DNA of 5,539 bases from Planctomycetota bacterium (lineage in GTDB: Bacteria; Planctomycetota; B129-G9). Made by a program: the position numbers and the translations under genes. The notes beneath the pieces were generated by a model, which saw only the letters and a program-made list of their open reading frames with translations, searched no databases and was not told the origin of the DNA. Shown here in pieces: positions 1-5,327 of the stretch (position 1 is its first letter; each line of letters starts with the position of its first letter). The stretch lies in assembly GCA_003644325.1 (NCBI GenBank), contig QNCA01000124.1, positions 1 to 5,539 of the forward strand, read 5' to 3'.

Positions 1-10
1 GGGGATACTC

Positions 11-1495
11 ATGGCGGCCGCGGCCCTCATCCTTCCCGCCGTCTTTCTTCTGCACAGGCCGCTGAGGCCGGATGAGGTCCCCGACTGGAACCCGCTGGTC
101 ATGGGCTACACGGTGGTGATGCTCTTTCCCGCCGCGGCGCTTATCGCTTGCAATATCATCCTGGCGCTCATCAGCCTTTCCCGCACGCGGGCGGCGATGA
201 TACGCAGGCTTGGAAAATTTATCGTCCTTGCCGCAAGTTCCGCCGTCTGTCTCATCCTGCTGGACGTCGCGCTTTCGCTCTTCCCCCGCATCCAGACGTC
301 CTTTGTCGATAAGTCCATACTCTGGCCCGAGGGCGAGTTCAACGTCCTGGAGCCCGACCTCGCCTATAAACTCAAGCCGAACGTCCGCGAGGAATACACG
401 TTCGAGCCGTGGCGCTTCGGCAATCACGTAATTGACGGGCAACTGGTCAACCCCGAACACACCGGCGAGGAGGCGGTGGACCTGACGCTCTTCACCGACT
501 CCGACGGCTTCTGCAATGCGGAAGTTCCGGAGCGCTGCGACATCGTCGCCGTGGGCGATTCATACGTGGCGCAGTCGCCGGTCCCGCGCGAGAAGTATTG
601 GTCCGCCCTCGCGGCGAAGAAACTCGGCCTCAGCATTTACAACGTCGGCGTGAGCGGCTACGGCCCCCAGCAGGAAGCCATCGTTCTCAAAAAATACGGC
701 CTGCCCAAGAAGCCGAAGATCGTCGTGTGGGGATACTTCCAGGGCAACGACCTGCGCGACGCGAAGCATTTCGACGAATACAAAAAATCCGGCAAGGACT
801 GGGTGGAGTTCAACGGGATTGAGAAAATGTCGTTTCCATACAACAGGCCGGTCGTCCGGCTGATGCTGTTCCTGGTCAGGGCGCTGGGGCCGGCGCCGTC
901 AGGTCCGAGGGCCTCCCCACTGCCGCAATATCCCGAGCCCAGGGTATTGAACGCAGGAGGCCTCGAAAGGCCAATCTCCTTCGACAGGTGGACGTTTTAC
1001 TCGTTGTGCCGGTCGCCCGCGCAGATAAAAGAGGGCACGGGATGGAAGGAAACCGAGAAGTCTCTGCTGGAGGCGAAGCGACTGTGTGACGGGGCGGGGG
1101 CGCGCTTCGTCGTAGTATATCTTCCCGCAAAGCTGACCGTCTTTATGGAAGAAGCATTGCAGAACTTCGACAGGGAAAAGATATTCAAATTCGCGCGGCC
1201 CGGCCTGCGCGAACTCCTGAAGAAGAGAGACGGCACCGAAATAGACGCCGATGAGTTCATCGGAATGCTGAAGGAGAATCACAACGCGCAATACCGGGTC
1301 CTGAGAGAATTCTGCGCGCACAACGGCATCGAACTGATTGACACGTATCCGAAGTTGCGCGAGAGCGTCGAATCCGGCGCATGGCCGTACTACTCCTACG
1401 ACACGCACATCAACGTCATCGGCGAAGGCATCATCGCCGAGGTCGTCGCATCCCGCCTCGCCGACAACGAGCAGCCCTCCGAATCCCGTCAATGA
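11..1495 (+). CDS. Membrane-anchored SGNH/GDSL-family hydrolase or acyltransferase-like protein (5' end may lie outside window)
   Basis: The 494-residue reading carries the SGNH-hydrolase blocks in order: G182-D183-S184 in VAVGDSYV (block I nucleophile Ser), N211-V-G-V-S-G216 (block II Gly), G245-N246-D247 (block III Asn) and D464-T-H466 (block V Asp/His). The catalytic Ser-Asp-His set and both oxyanion positions are therefore intact. Hydrophobic stretches at about residues 2-14, 31-57 and 68-91 suggest N-terminal membrane anchoring with the SGNH domain outside the cytoplasm. The family includes esterases, lipases and envelope-glycan O-acetyl transfer or removal enzymes; the substrate cannot be read from the sequence. 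The first hydrophobic segment is short, and the frame stays open back to base 2, so the true start may be upstream. Against that, GGGGA at 1-5 could serve as a ribosome binding site for the ATG at 11. The gene ends 32 bp before a terminator hairpin. Confidence 0.85.
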   Translation: MAAAALILPAVFLLHRPLRPDEVPDWNPLVMGYTVVMLFPAAALIACNIILALISLSRTRAAMIRRLGKFIVLAASSAVCLILLDVALSLFPRIQTSFVDKSILWPEGEFNVLEPDLAYKLKPNVREEYTFEPWRFGNHVIDGQLVNPEHTGEEAVDLTLFTDSDGFCNAEVPERCDIVAVGDSYVAQSPVPREKYWSALAAKKLGLSIYNVGVSGYGPQQEAIVLKKYGLPKKPKIVVWGYFQGNDLRDAKHFDEYKKSGKDWVEFNGIEKMSFPYNRPVVRLMLFLVRALGPAPSGPRASPLPQYPEPRVLNAGGLERPISFDRWTFYSLCRSPAQIKEGTGWKETEKSLLEAKRLCDGAGARFVVVYLPAKLTVFMEEALQNFDREKIFKFARPGLRELLKKRDGTEIDADEFIGMLKENHNAQYRVLREFCAHNGIELIDTYPKLRESVESGAWPYYSYDTHINVIGEGIIAEVVASRLADNEQPSESRQ

Positions 1496-1527
1496 ACAAC
1501 CTGCGTTGCCAGCCCTGAAGACGACAA

Positions 1528-1557
1528 AAGGGCCGTCCCTGTTCAAGGGCGGCCCTT
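1528..1557. terminator. Bidirectional intrinsic terminator between SGNH gene and tRNA-Glu
   Basis: A 12-bp GC-rich stem pairs AAGGGCCG (1528-1535) plus CCCT (1537-1540) with AGGG (1546-1549) plus CGGCCCTT (1550-1557). T1536 is bulged and the loop is the five bases 1541-1545. On the plus strand it is followed by CATTTTC, a weak U tract. On the minus strand the stem is followed by TTTTG, formed partly from its own arm. It is placed to end the SGNH transcript from one side and the tRNA or frr transcript from the other. Confidence 0.75.
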
Positions 1558-1564
1558 CATTTTC

Positions 1565-1642
1565 TGGCGACCCCAACGGGATTTGAACCCGTGTTGCAGG
1601 GATGAAAACCCTGTGTCCTAGACCTGGCTAGACGATGGGGTC
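1565..1642 (-). tRNA. tRNA-Glu(UUC), CCA encoded
   Basis: Read on the minus strand, this folds as a full cloverleaf. The acceptor GACCCCA (1642-1636) pairs with TGGGGTC (1575-1569). The D arm begins GTCT, as in other bacterial tRNA-Glu genes. The anticodon stem CAGGG/CCCTG encloses the loop TTTTCAT with anticodon TTC at 1606-1604. The T arm is ACGGG-TTCAAAT-CCCGT. The discriminator is G (1568), and CCA is genomically encoded at 1567-1565. The sequence is close to the E. coli tRNA-Glu pattern. No convincing promoter of its own is visible just upstream, so it may be read from tRNA-Lys or frr. Confidence 0.97.
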
Positions 1643-1648
1643 GATTGG

Positions 1649-1676
1649 ATTCCGGATGTCAGATGTCGGATTTTCA
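1649..1676. repeat. Degenerate heptamer tandem repeat, consensus ATGTCGG
   Basis: Four consecutive 7-base units start at 1649, 1656, 1663 and 1670. The middle two are ATGTCAG and ATGTCGG. The first (ATTCCGG) and last (ATTTTCA) are diverged. The opposite arm of the following palindrome contains ATGTCGG again on the minus strand (1711-1705). It lies directly upstream of tRNA-Glu. A second heptamer-periodic tract of different sequence lies at 2794-2821. Confidence 0.5.
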
Positions 1677-1713
1677 ACGGAAAGGTGACGGTCACCTTTC
1701 ATATCCGACATCT
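1661..1713. repeat. Nested palindrome with GGTGAC-G-GTCACC core
   Basis: The outer arms AGATGTCGGAT (1661-1671) and ATCCGACATCT (1703-1713) are perfect 11-bp inverted repeats. Inside them is a 19-bp palindrome at 1681-1699 (nine bases, a central G, nine complementary bases) whose core is GGTGACGGTCACC (1684-1696). The structure would form a hairpin on a hairpin in either transcript. No reading frame uses it and no U tract follows, so it is not an obvious terminator. Its right arm ends exactly where the AATAT flanking the MITE-like element begins. Confidence 0.75.
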
Positions 1714-1718
1714 AATAT

Positions 1719-1888
1719 ACTCAAGTTGACTGAGTTTTCCCGGGCAATGCCGGATGTTTGACTATAAGTTTCCATTTTGCCGGGCCTTACGGTGACAGTC
1801 ACCAATCTACGATCCGTTCCGACAAGGACGGAACGGCTCCGTAATTGGTGACAGTCACCGAGGTTCGCAAAAGTCAGTCAACTTGAGT
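1719..1888. mobile_element. MITE-like non-autonomous element, 170 bp
   Basis: The left end ACTCAAGTTGACTGAGTTTT (1719-1738) and the right end at 1869-1888 are 20-bp terminal inverted repeats with one mismatch. The element is flanked by direct repeats AATAT at 1714-1718 and 1889-1893, consistent with a 5-bp target duplication. An equally legitimate reading is a TA duplication (1718-1719 and 1888-1889) with ends starting CTCAAGTTGAC, which would point to IS630/Tc1-mariner-type mobilisation. There is no coding capacity. The interior holds a long hairpin (1790-1860). It sits 7 bp past the 3' base of tRNA-Lys. Both readings fit a miniature element moved in trans by a transposase not present here. 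Confidence 0.7.
1790..1860. repeat. Long imperfect hairpin built from two GGTGACAGTCACC palindromes
   Basis: Two copies of GGTGACAGTCACC (1791-1803 and 1847-1859) form the outer arms, extended inward by ACCAAT/ATTGGT (1801-1806, 1844-1849) and TACG/CGTA (1808-1811, 1840-1843). The apex is an exact 8-bp stem, CCGTTCCG (1814-1821) with CGGAACGG (1829-1836), around a 7-base loop. Each outer arm is itself self-complementary, so the region can form either one long stem or three smaller hairpins. It is the main internal structure of the MITE-like element. Confidence 0.75.
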
Positions 1889-1895
1889 AATATAA

Positions 1896-1968
1896 TGAGG
1901 GCTGCAGGACTCGAACCTGCGACCTACTGCTTAAAAGGCAGTTGCTCTGCCAACTGAGCTAAGCCCCC
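1896..1968 (-). tRNA. tRNA-Lys(UUU), CCA not encoded
   Basis: The minus strand gives a 73-base cloverleaf. The acceptor GGGGGCT (1968-1962) pairs with AGCCCTC (1903-1897), including one G-T pair. The D arm is GCTC-AGTTGGCA-GAGC. The anticodon stem ACTGC/GCAGT encloses CTTTTAA with anticodon TTT at 1935-1933. The variable loop is AGGTC and the T arm is GCAGG-TTCGAGT-CCTGC. The discriminator is A (1896). The next bases are TTA, so CCA must be added by tRNA nucleotidyltransferase, unlike the neighbouring tRNA-Glu. It lies between the MITE-like element and a probable remnant of a related one. Confidence 0.97.
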
Positions 1969-1983
1969 ATTTGGCGCTTATGC

Positions 1984-2024
1984 GGTGACAGTCACCGATG
2001 ATGCGGTAAAACCGGCAACTTGAG
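1984..2024. mobile_element. Probable remnant of one end of the same MITE-like family
   Basis: GGTGACAGTCACCGA (1984-1998) is identical to the right interior of the element at 1719-1888 (1847-1861). It is followed at the same spacing by CAACTTGAG (2016-2024), which matches the element's terminal repeat. The distance from palindrome start to terminal motif is 32 bp in both copies. The 17 bases between are diverged apart from an AAAA run shifted by one base. No matching left end is visible nearby, so this is a solo or decayed end. It lies between tRNA-Lys and the end of frr. Confidence 0.55.
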
Positions 2025-2046
2025 AAATCCTGGATCCAAAGTCCGG

Positions 2047-2607
2047 TTACACTTCCATTACCTCTTCGCTTTTCGCTTCCAGGACCTTGCTTATTTCTTC
2101 CTCGTATTTTTTCGTCAAATCCTGTATGGCATCCTTGTACCTGTGCAAATCGTCTTCGGTGATGTCGCTTTTCTTCTCGGCTTCTTCCATCTTTTTTATC
2201 GCGTCGTGCCTGATGTGGCGTATGGACACGCGCTGCTGTTCGGCCATATCCTTGACTTGCGCGACCAGTTTCTTTCGGTTTTCCTCGCTCAGCGGGGGAA
2301 CGCTCAGCCGTATCACCTTGCCGTCGCTCTGCGGGGTGATGCCGAGTTCGCTCTTCAGGATGGCTTTCTCAATCTCTCCCAGCGCCGCCCTGTCGTAAGG
2401 CTTTATCACTATCAGCCGCGCCTCCGGTATCGCTATTCCCGCCAGTTGCTTCAGCGGCGTCGGGCTGCCATAGTAATCCACCCTTATATTCTCAACCAGC
2501 CCCGTGCCGGCCCTGCCGGTGCGTATGGTGCGGTATTCGTTCTTGAGAAATTCAACCGCCTTCTCCATCCGTTCTTCGCATTCCAGCATAACTTCGTCCG
2601 GGTCCAT
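2047..2607 (-). CDS. frr: Ribosome recycling factor
   Basis: The 186-residue product is RRF, which with EF-G splits the post-termination ribosome and frees it for reinitiation in the cytoplasm. Family landmarks are present throughout: helix-1 motif R29-T-G-R32, the domain-II stretch V43-D-Y-Y-G-S-P-T-P51 with IPEAR near 60-64, K85-S-E-L-G-I-T-P92, I99-R100, the P104-P-L-S-E-E109 turn, and R130/R133 in IRHIRHDA. The length matches the usual 185 or so residues. I start it at the ATG at 2607-2605, not eight codons upstream at 2631, because GGAGGAG sits seven bases or fewer before it and MDPDEV aligns with the normal N-terminus. pyrH, the common upstream neighbour, is absent. A consensus promoter lies about 60 bp upstream. 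Both tRNAs follow on the same strand. Confidence 0.97.
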   Translation of the reverse strand: MDPDEVMLECEERMEKAVEFLKNEYRTIRTGRAGTGLVENIRVDYYGSPTPLKQLAGIAIPEARLIVIKPYDRAALGEIEKAILKSELGITPQSDGKVIRLSVPPLSEENRKKLVAQVKDMAEQQRVSIRHIRHDAIKKMEEAEKKSDITEDDLHRYKDAIQDLTKKYEEEISKVLEAKSEEVMEV

Positions 2608-2612
2608 TGTCG

Positions 2613-2619
2613 CTCCTCC
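2613..2619 (-). promoter_or_regulatory. Shine-Dalgarno sequence deciding the frr start
   Basis: The minus strand reads GGAGGAG followed by CGACA and then ATG at 2607. The strong anti-16S match and normal spacing support this start over the in-frame ATG at 2631, which this site lies downstream of. Confidence 0.85.
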
Positions 2620-2666
2620 GCCGGTTTTCAATGAAGTCCTTCAGCACATTCATCTGAAGGCGCGAG

Positions 2667-2694
2667 ATTATATCATTCACCTTCCGGTTGTCAA
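2667..2694 (-). promoter_or_regulatory. Consensus sigma-70 promoter for frr
   Basis: On the minus strand, TTGACA (2694-2689) and TATAAT (2672-2667) match the bacterial housekeeping consensus at all 12 positions, with a 16-bp spacer. Transcription should start near 2660, giving an frr leader of roughly 50 bases that contains the Shine-Dalgarno site. No operator or attenuator is evident in the leader. It is probably a strong constitutive promoter and could also supply the downstream tRNAs. Confidence 0.85.
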
Positions 2695-2731
2695 CTGCCA
2701 TTGCGACATGCTCCCGCCGTGCCGCATAAGG

Positions 2732-2760
2732 TTGCACTATTCTTCTTGTATTACTACAAT
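2732..2760 (+). promoter_or_regulatory. Candidate sigma-70 promoter for the DUF62-phosphodiesterase operon
   Basis: TTGCAC (2732-2737), a 17-bp spacer and TACAAT (2755-2760) form a plausible promoter facing the operon, with an expected start near 2767. The -10 box matches 5 of 6 consensus bases and the -35 box 3 of 6. A small hairpin, ACAATGG/CCGTTGT around TCGG (2756-2773, one G-T pair), overlaps the -10 box and predicted start and could be an operator or chance. Confidence 0.45.
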
Positions 2761-2793
2761 GGTCGGCCGTTGTCCAACCGTCTCTATTGTGAT

Positions 2794-2821
2794 TTTGACC
2801 TGTGACCTTTTACCTTTGACC
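2794..2821. repeat. Heptamer tandem repeat upstream of the DUF62 gene, consensus TTTGACC
   Basis: Four adjacent 7-base units begin at 2794, 2801, 2808 and 2815. Units 1 and 4 are exactly TTTGACC; units 2 and 3 differ from that by two changes and one change respectively. ACC therefore recurs every seven bases. The tract ends four bases before the ATG at 2826 and occupies the place where a ribosome binding site would be, and none is visible there. Confidence 0.7.
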
Positions 2822-2825
2822 TGAA

Positions 2826-3602
2826 ATGTCCAGACCCGTCATAGCGCTGCTGACCGACTTCGGTCTCGACGACAATTTCGTCGGAGTAATGAAGGGCGTT
2901 ATTGCCCGATACTGCCCCGATGCCAACGTCATCGACATTTCAAACTCGATACCGCGTCATTCGGTGATGCATGCGGCCCTGGTGCTGCTGGGGTCCTACA
3001 GGCATTTTCCGGAGGGGACGATATTCACCGTGGTGGTGGACCCGGGCGTCGGCACCGACAGGAAGATACTGGTCGTGCGCACGGAGCGATACACGTTCAT
3101 CGCGCCGGACAACCGCTGTCTGAGCCCCGTGGCGCGGGAGAGCGCGGGGGCGAAGTTCTACGAGGTTACGTACAGGCCGCCGGTCACGCCTTCGGAGACG
3201 TTTTGCGGGCGTGACGTTTTCGCGCCGGTTGCCGGAATGCTCGCCTCGGGCGGCGCGGTGGAGGAGATAGCGCGCGAGATACCGTCCATAGCCCGGTTCG
3301 ACATTCCACGGGCGCATCCCGCCGTGCGAGGCGGGATTGCCGGCGTCATACTTTACATAGACAGTTTCGGCAACGCGATGAGCAACATCCCGCGCGACAT
3401 GGTCGGCGGCCGTGTGAAGGTGCGCGTAGCCGGGGTTGAAATCGAGGGCGTGAGCAAGTCGTACGCGGAAAACGAGCCGGGAAGCGCCCTGGCGATATTC
3501 AATAGTTACGATATGCTGGAGATAGCGGTCAACCGCGGCAACGCCGCCGAGAAACTGGGAATTAAGGAAGGGATGGAAGTAATCGTCGAGCCTATGAAAT
3601 AG
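2826..3602 (+). CDS. SAM hydroxide adenosyltransferase-family protein (DUF62), atypical active site
   Basis: The 258-residue cytoplasmic protein belongs to the family that cleaves S-adenosylmethionine to adenosine and methionine with water and is related to the fluorinase and chlorinase enzymes. Seen in sequence: L9-T-D-F-G13 with D16, V71-D72-P-G-V-G76 followed by R79, A93-P-D-N96, F126-C127-G-R-D130, and the C-terminal-domain adenine-pocket motif D179-S-F-G-N183 to S186-N187. Length is normal. D72 and R79 match two members of the Asp-Arg-His triad described for DUF62 SAM hydrolases, but the expected His of FHGRD is Cys127. Arg97 also replaces the usual Gly after APDN. Hydrolysis may therefore be altered or lost, or the nucleophile or substrate may differ. 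The start is fixed by the conserved N-terminus despite no visible Shine-Dalgarno. The phosphodiesterase gene follows after 17 bp. Confidence 0.9.
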   Translation: MSRPVIALLTDFGLDDNFVGVMKGVIARYCPDANVIDISNSIPRHSVMHAALVLLGSYRHFPEGTIFTVVVDPGVGTDRKILVVRTERYTFIAPDNRCLSPVARESAGAKFYEVTYRPPVTPSETFCGRDVFAPVAGMLASGGAVEEIAREIPSIARFDIPRAHPAVRGGIAGVILYIDSFGNAMSNIPRDMVGGRVKVRVAGVEIEGVSKSYAENEPGSALAIFNSYDMLEIAVNRGNAAEKLGIKEGMEVIVEPMK

Positions 3603-3606
3603 CAAC

Positions 3607-3612
3607 GGGGAG
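3607..3612 (+). promoter_or_regulatory. Shine-Dalgarno supporting the GTG start of the phosphodiesterase gene
   Basis: GGGGAG lies seven bases before the GTG at 3620-3622, inside the 17-bp gap after the DUF62 stop codon. It supports GTG initiation and places the signal peptide at the N-terminus. Confidence 0.7.
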
Positions 3613-3619
3613 TTGAAAA

Positions 3620-5293
3620 GTGTCGATTAGAATCGTCGGCGCGTGCCTGCTTCTGGCGGTCTGCCTCTGTTCCTGTTACGTAAAGGCCGAGGAGGCAATC
3701 CTCGCGGATCTGGCCGGCAGCCCCCGGTCCGCGGCCGGGCCCGGCGACCGCATGGTCCTCTTCATCCTGACCGACGGACTCAAGCCGGAACTCCTCTACG
3801 GCATGATGGAGCGGGGCGAACTGCCGAACTTCAGCCGCTATCTCTACGACCGCGGCGCCGTATCCGACAGCGCCTTCACCGCTGCGCCAAGCGTCACCTA
3901 TGCTTTACTCACCGCCTGTGTTACCGGTCGTTACGGCGCGCACTCCGGCGTTACCGCCATGAAATACATCGACCGCGAGACACTGACCTTCCGCCAGTAT
4001 GACCGCTATGTAGACGTCTGGTCGGTGAACGAGGATTGCAAGGTCCCCACCCTGATGGAGGTGCTGGAAGACCAGTACACGTTTGTCAACTTCTGGCCCA
4101 TCCACCGCGGCGCGGACCACTATGCGCGCATGTTCTACAATTCGCTGCGGGCGCACGTGTTCGGCCTGTGGGGCATGCATGACGCCGCATGCTGCGACAA
4201 TGTGGCCAGGATTTTCGAATATTGCAGCACGGTCAACCGATACCCCCGCTTTTCGATACTATATATCATAGGCACCGACTTCTACGGCCACCTGTACGGC
4301 CCCGAAACAGAGGACTACCGCGACTACGTGAAATTCATCGACGCCGAACTGGGCAAGATGTTTCACCGGCTCGATAAAATCGGCGTGCTGGATAAACTCC
4401 TGCTCATTCACCTCAGCGACCACGGCATGATGACCGTGAATCCGGACGACGGCTTTGACCTGTTGCAGGCCATGCGCCGGGATTTGGGCATGAGGGTGAC
4501 GGACGGCGATTTCGGCAATTACGAACTGGAGTGGAGTGAACGCCTGGACCGTTTTAATTATAACAACGCCGTCGTCACCATATCCGGCAACAGGTATGCG
4601 TACATCTATCTTTCCTCGGAGTTGCCGAACCGCTTCCGCTCCGTGAATCTTTTCGCGAAACCCGTCTCGCTCCGGCGCATTCGCAATTACGAAGTGTCCA
4701 GCGGCGTAAAAGTTGACCTGGTAAAGGCCCTGCTGAAATACGATGCCGTTGAACATGTTCTCGCCCGCAAGGGCGAAGGGGCGGTGGCCGTCTATCATCG
4801 CGACGGCGAGGCTGAGATCGAAAGGAAGACAATCAACGGCAAAAAACTTTACAGGTACAGGGTAGTTTCCGGCTCCGACCCGTTCGCGTACACGCATACG
4901 GAAAAGGCGGGAGCGCTGGTCGGGGAAGGCTTCCACAGCGCGCGCGAGTGGCTGGCGGCGACCGCCGGGACGGAGTTCCCCGACGCCGTGGTGCAGTGCG
5001 TTGAAGTCTTCGATTCAAAAGAAAGGGTGGGAGACGTCATTGTATATCCAAGCGCCGGTCATGAACTGGTTTCGGAGAACAAGGGCGCGCACGGCGGCCT
5101 GCACCGCTGTGAGATGCGCATACCGATGGTTTTCGCGGGGCCCGGCATTCGGCGTTGCAGGTTTGGACCCGTAAGAATCGTGGACCTGTTTCCGACTATT
5201 CTCGACTACCTCGGCTACAGTGACCGTCTGGGTGCGCTCGAGGGCCTCGACGGCGAATCCTTTCTCGGCAGGATCGCGACGGGGAGTGGGTAA
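3620..5293 (+). CDS. Exported type I phosphodiesterase / nucleotide pyrophosphatase-family enzyme
   Basis: The 557-residue product has the full two-metal active site of the alkaline-phosphatase superfamily, NPP-like branch. D52 (LTDG), the nucleophile T93 (APSVTYALLT, followed by VTGRYGAHSG), D220 and H224 (GTDFYGH), D267-H268 (SDHGM) and H491 (GAHGG) appear in the expected order. Such enzymes hydrolyse phosphodiester or phosphonate-type bonds through a phospho-threonine intermediate. The N-terminus (MSIR, then a hydrophobic run to about residue 19) is a signal peptide. C19 after LCS could be a lipoprotein cysteine, but Cys at -2 makes the lipobox imperfect. The enzyme should act outside the cytoplasm. 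About 220 residues separate H268 from H491 and include a region I do not recognise. It is in an operon with the DUF62 gene. The substrate is unknown. Confidence 0.88.
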   Translation: MSIRIVGACLLLAVCLCSCYVKAEEAILADLAGSPRSAAGPGDRMVLFILTDGLKPELLYGMMERGELPNFSRYLYDRGAVSDSAFTAAPSVTYALLTACVTGRYGAHSGVTAMKYIDRETLTFRQYDRYVDVWSVNEDCKVPTLMEVLEDQYTFVNFWPIHRGADHYARMFYNSLRAHVFGLWGMHDAACCDNVARIFEYCSTVNRYPRFSILYIIGTDFYGHLYGPETEDYRDYVKFIDAELGKMFHRLDKIGVLDKLLLIHLSDHGMMTVNPDDGFDLLQAMRRDLGMRVTDGDFGNYELEWSERLDRFNYNNAVVTISGNRYAYIYLSSELPNRFRSVNLFAKPVSLRRIRNYEVSSGVKVDLVKALLKYDAVEHVLARKGEGAVAVYHRDGEAEIERKTINGKKLYRYRVVSGSDPFAYTHTEKAGALVGEGFHSAREWLAATAGTEFPDAVVQCVEVFDSKERVGDVIVYPSAGHELVSENKGAHGGLHRCEMRIPMVFAGPGIRRCRFGPVRIVDLFPTILDYLGYSDRLGALEGLDGESFLGRIATGSG

Positions 5294-5296
5294 ACC

Positions 5297-5327
5297 GCCG
5301 CCCATACAGGCGGCCCGTAGGGGCCGC
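5297..5327. repeat. Overlapping GC-rich hairpins in the convergent intergenic gap
   Basis: GCCGCC (5297-5302) can pair with GGCGGC (5309-5314). Alternatively GCGGCCC (5310-5316) can pair with GGGCCGC (5321-5327) around GTAG. The two stems share 5310-5314 and exclude each other. The position, four bases after the phosphodiesterase stop, suits a transcript end, but no U tract follows on either strand, so an intrinsic terminator is not supported. Confidence 0.4.

Noticed and set aside
899..1576. 225-codon minus-strand open frame across the SGNH gene
   Set aside because: It lies antisense to a frame with intact catalytic motifs, runs through the terminator and into tRNA-Glu, and its product shows no recognisable family.
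1891..1896. TATAAT on the plus strand as an outward promoter of the MITE-like element
   Set aside because: No -35 box occurs at acceptable spacing, and it would transcribe tRNA-Lys in antisense. It arises from the AT-rich flank.
1684..1996. Repeated 13-mers as a CRISPR array
   Set aside because: The spacing is irregular, the repeats are too short and fully palindromic, and one interval contains a tRNA gene. No cas gene is present.
2013..2047. CCGG-centred inverted repeat as an frr terminator
   Set aside because: The stem is only about six base pairs with a loop of more than 20 bases, and no U tract follows it on the minus strand.
2608..2631. Extended N-terminus for frr starting at 2631
   Set aside because: The extension would add eight residues not found in the family and would place the strong Shine-Dalgarno inside the coding region.
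2020..2634. 204-codon plus-strand open frame over frr
   Set aside because: It is the exact antisense shadow of frr, which is unambiguous by family motifs.
2940..3605. 221-codon minus-strand open frame over the DUF62 gene
   Set aside because: It is antisense to a conserved protein and has a His/Arg-rich composition typical of a reverse shadow in GC-rich DNA.
4259..4936. 225-codon minus-strand open frame inside the phosphodiesterase gene
   Set aside because: It covers the metal-binding region of the real gene in antisense and has no ribosome binding site or family resemblance that I can see.
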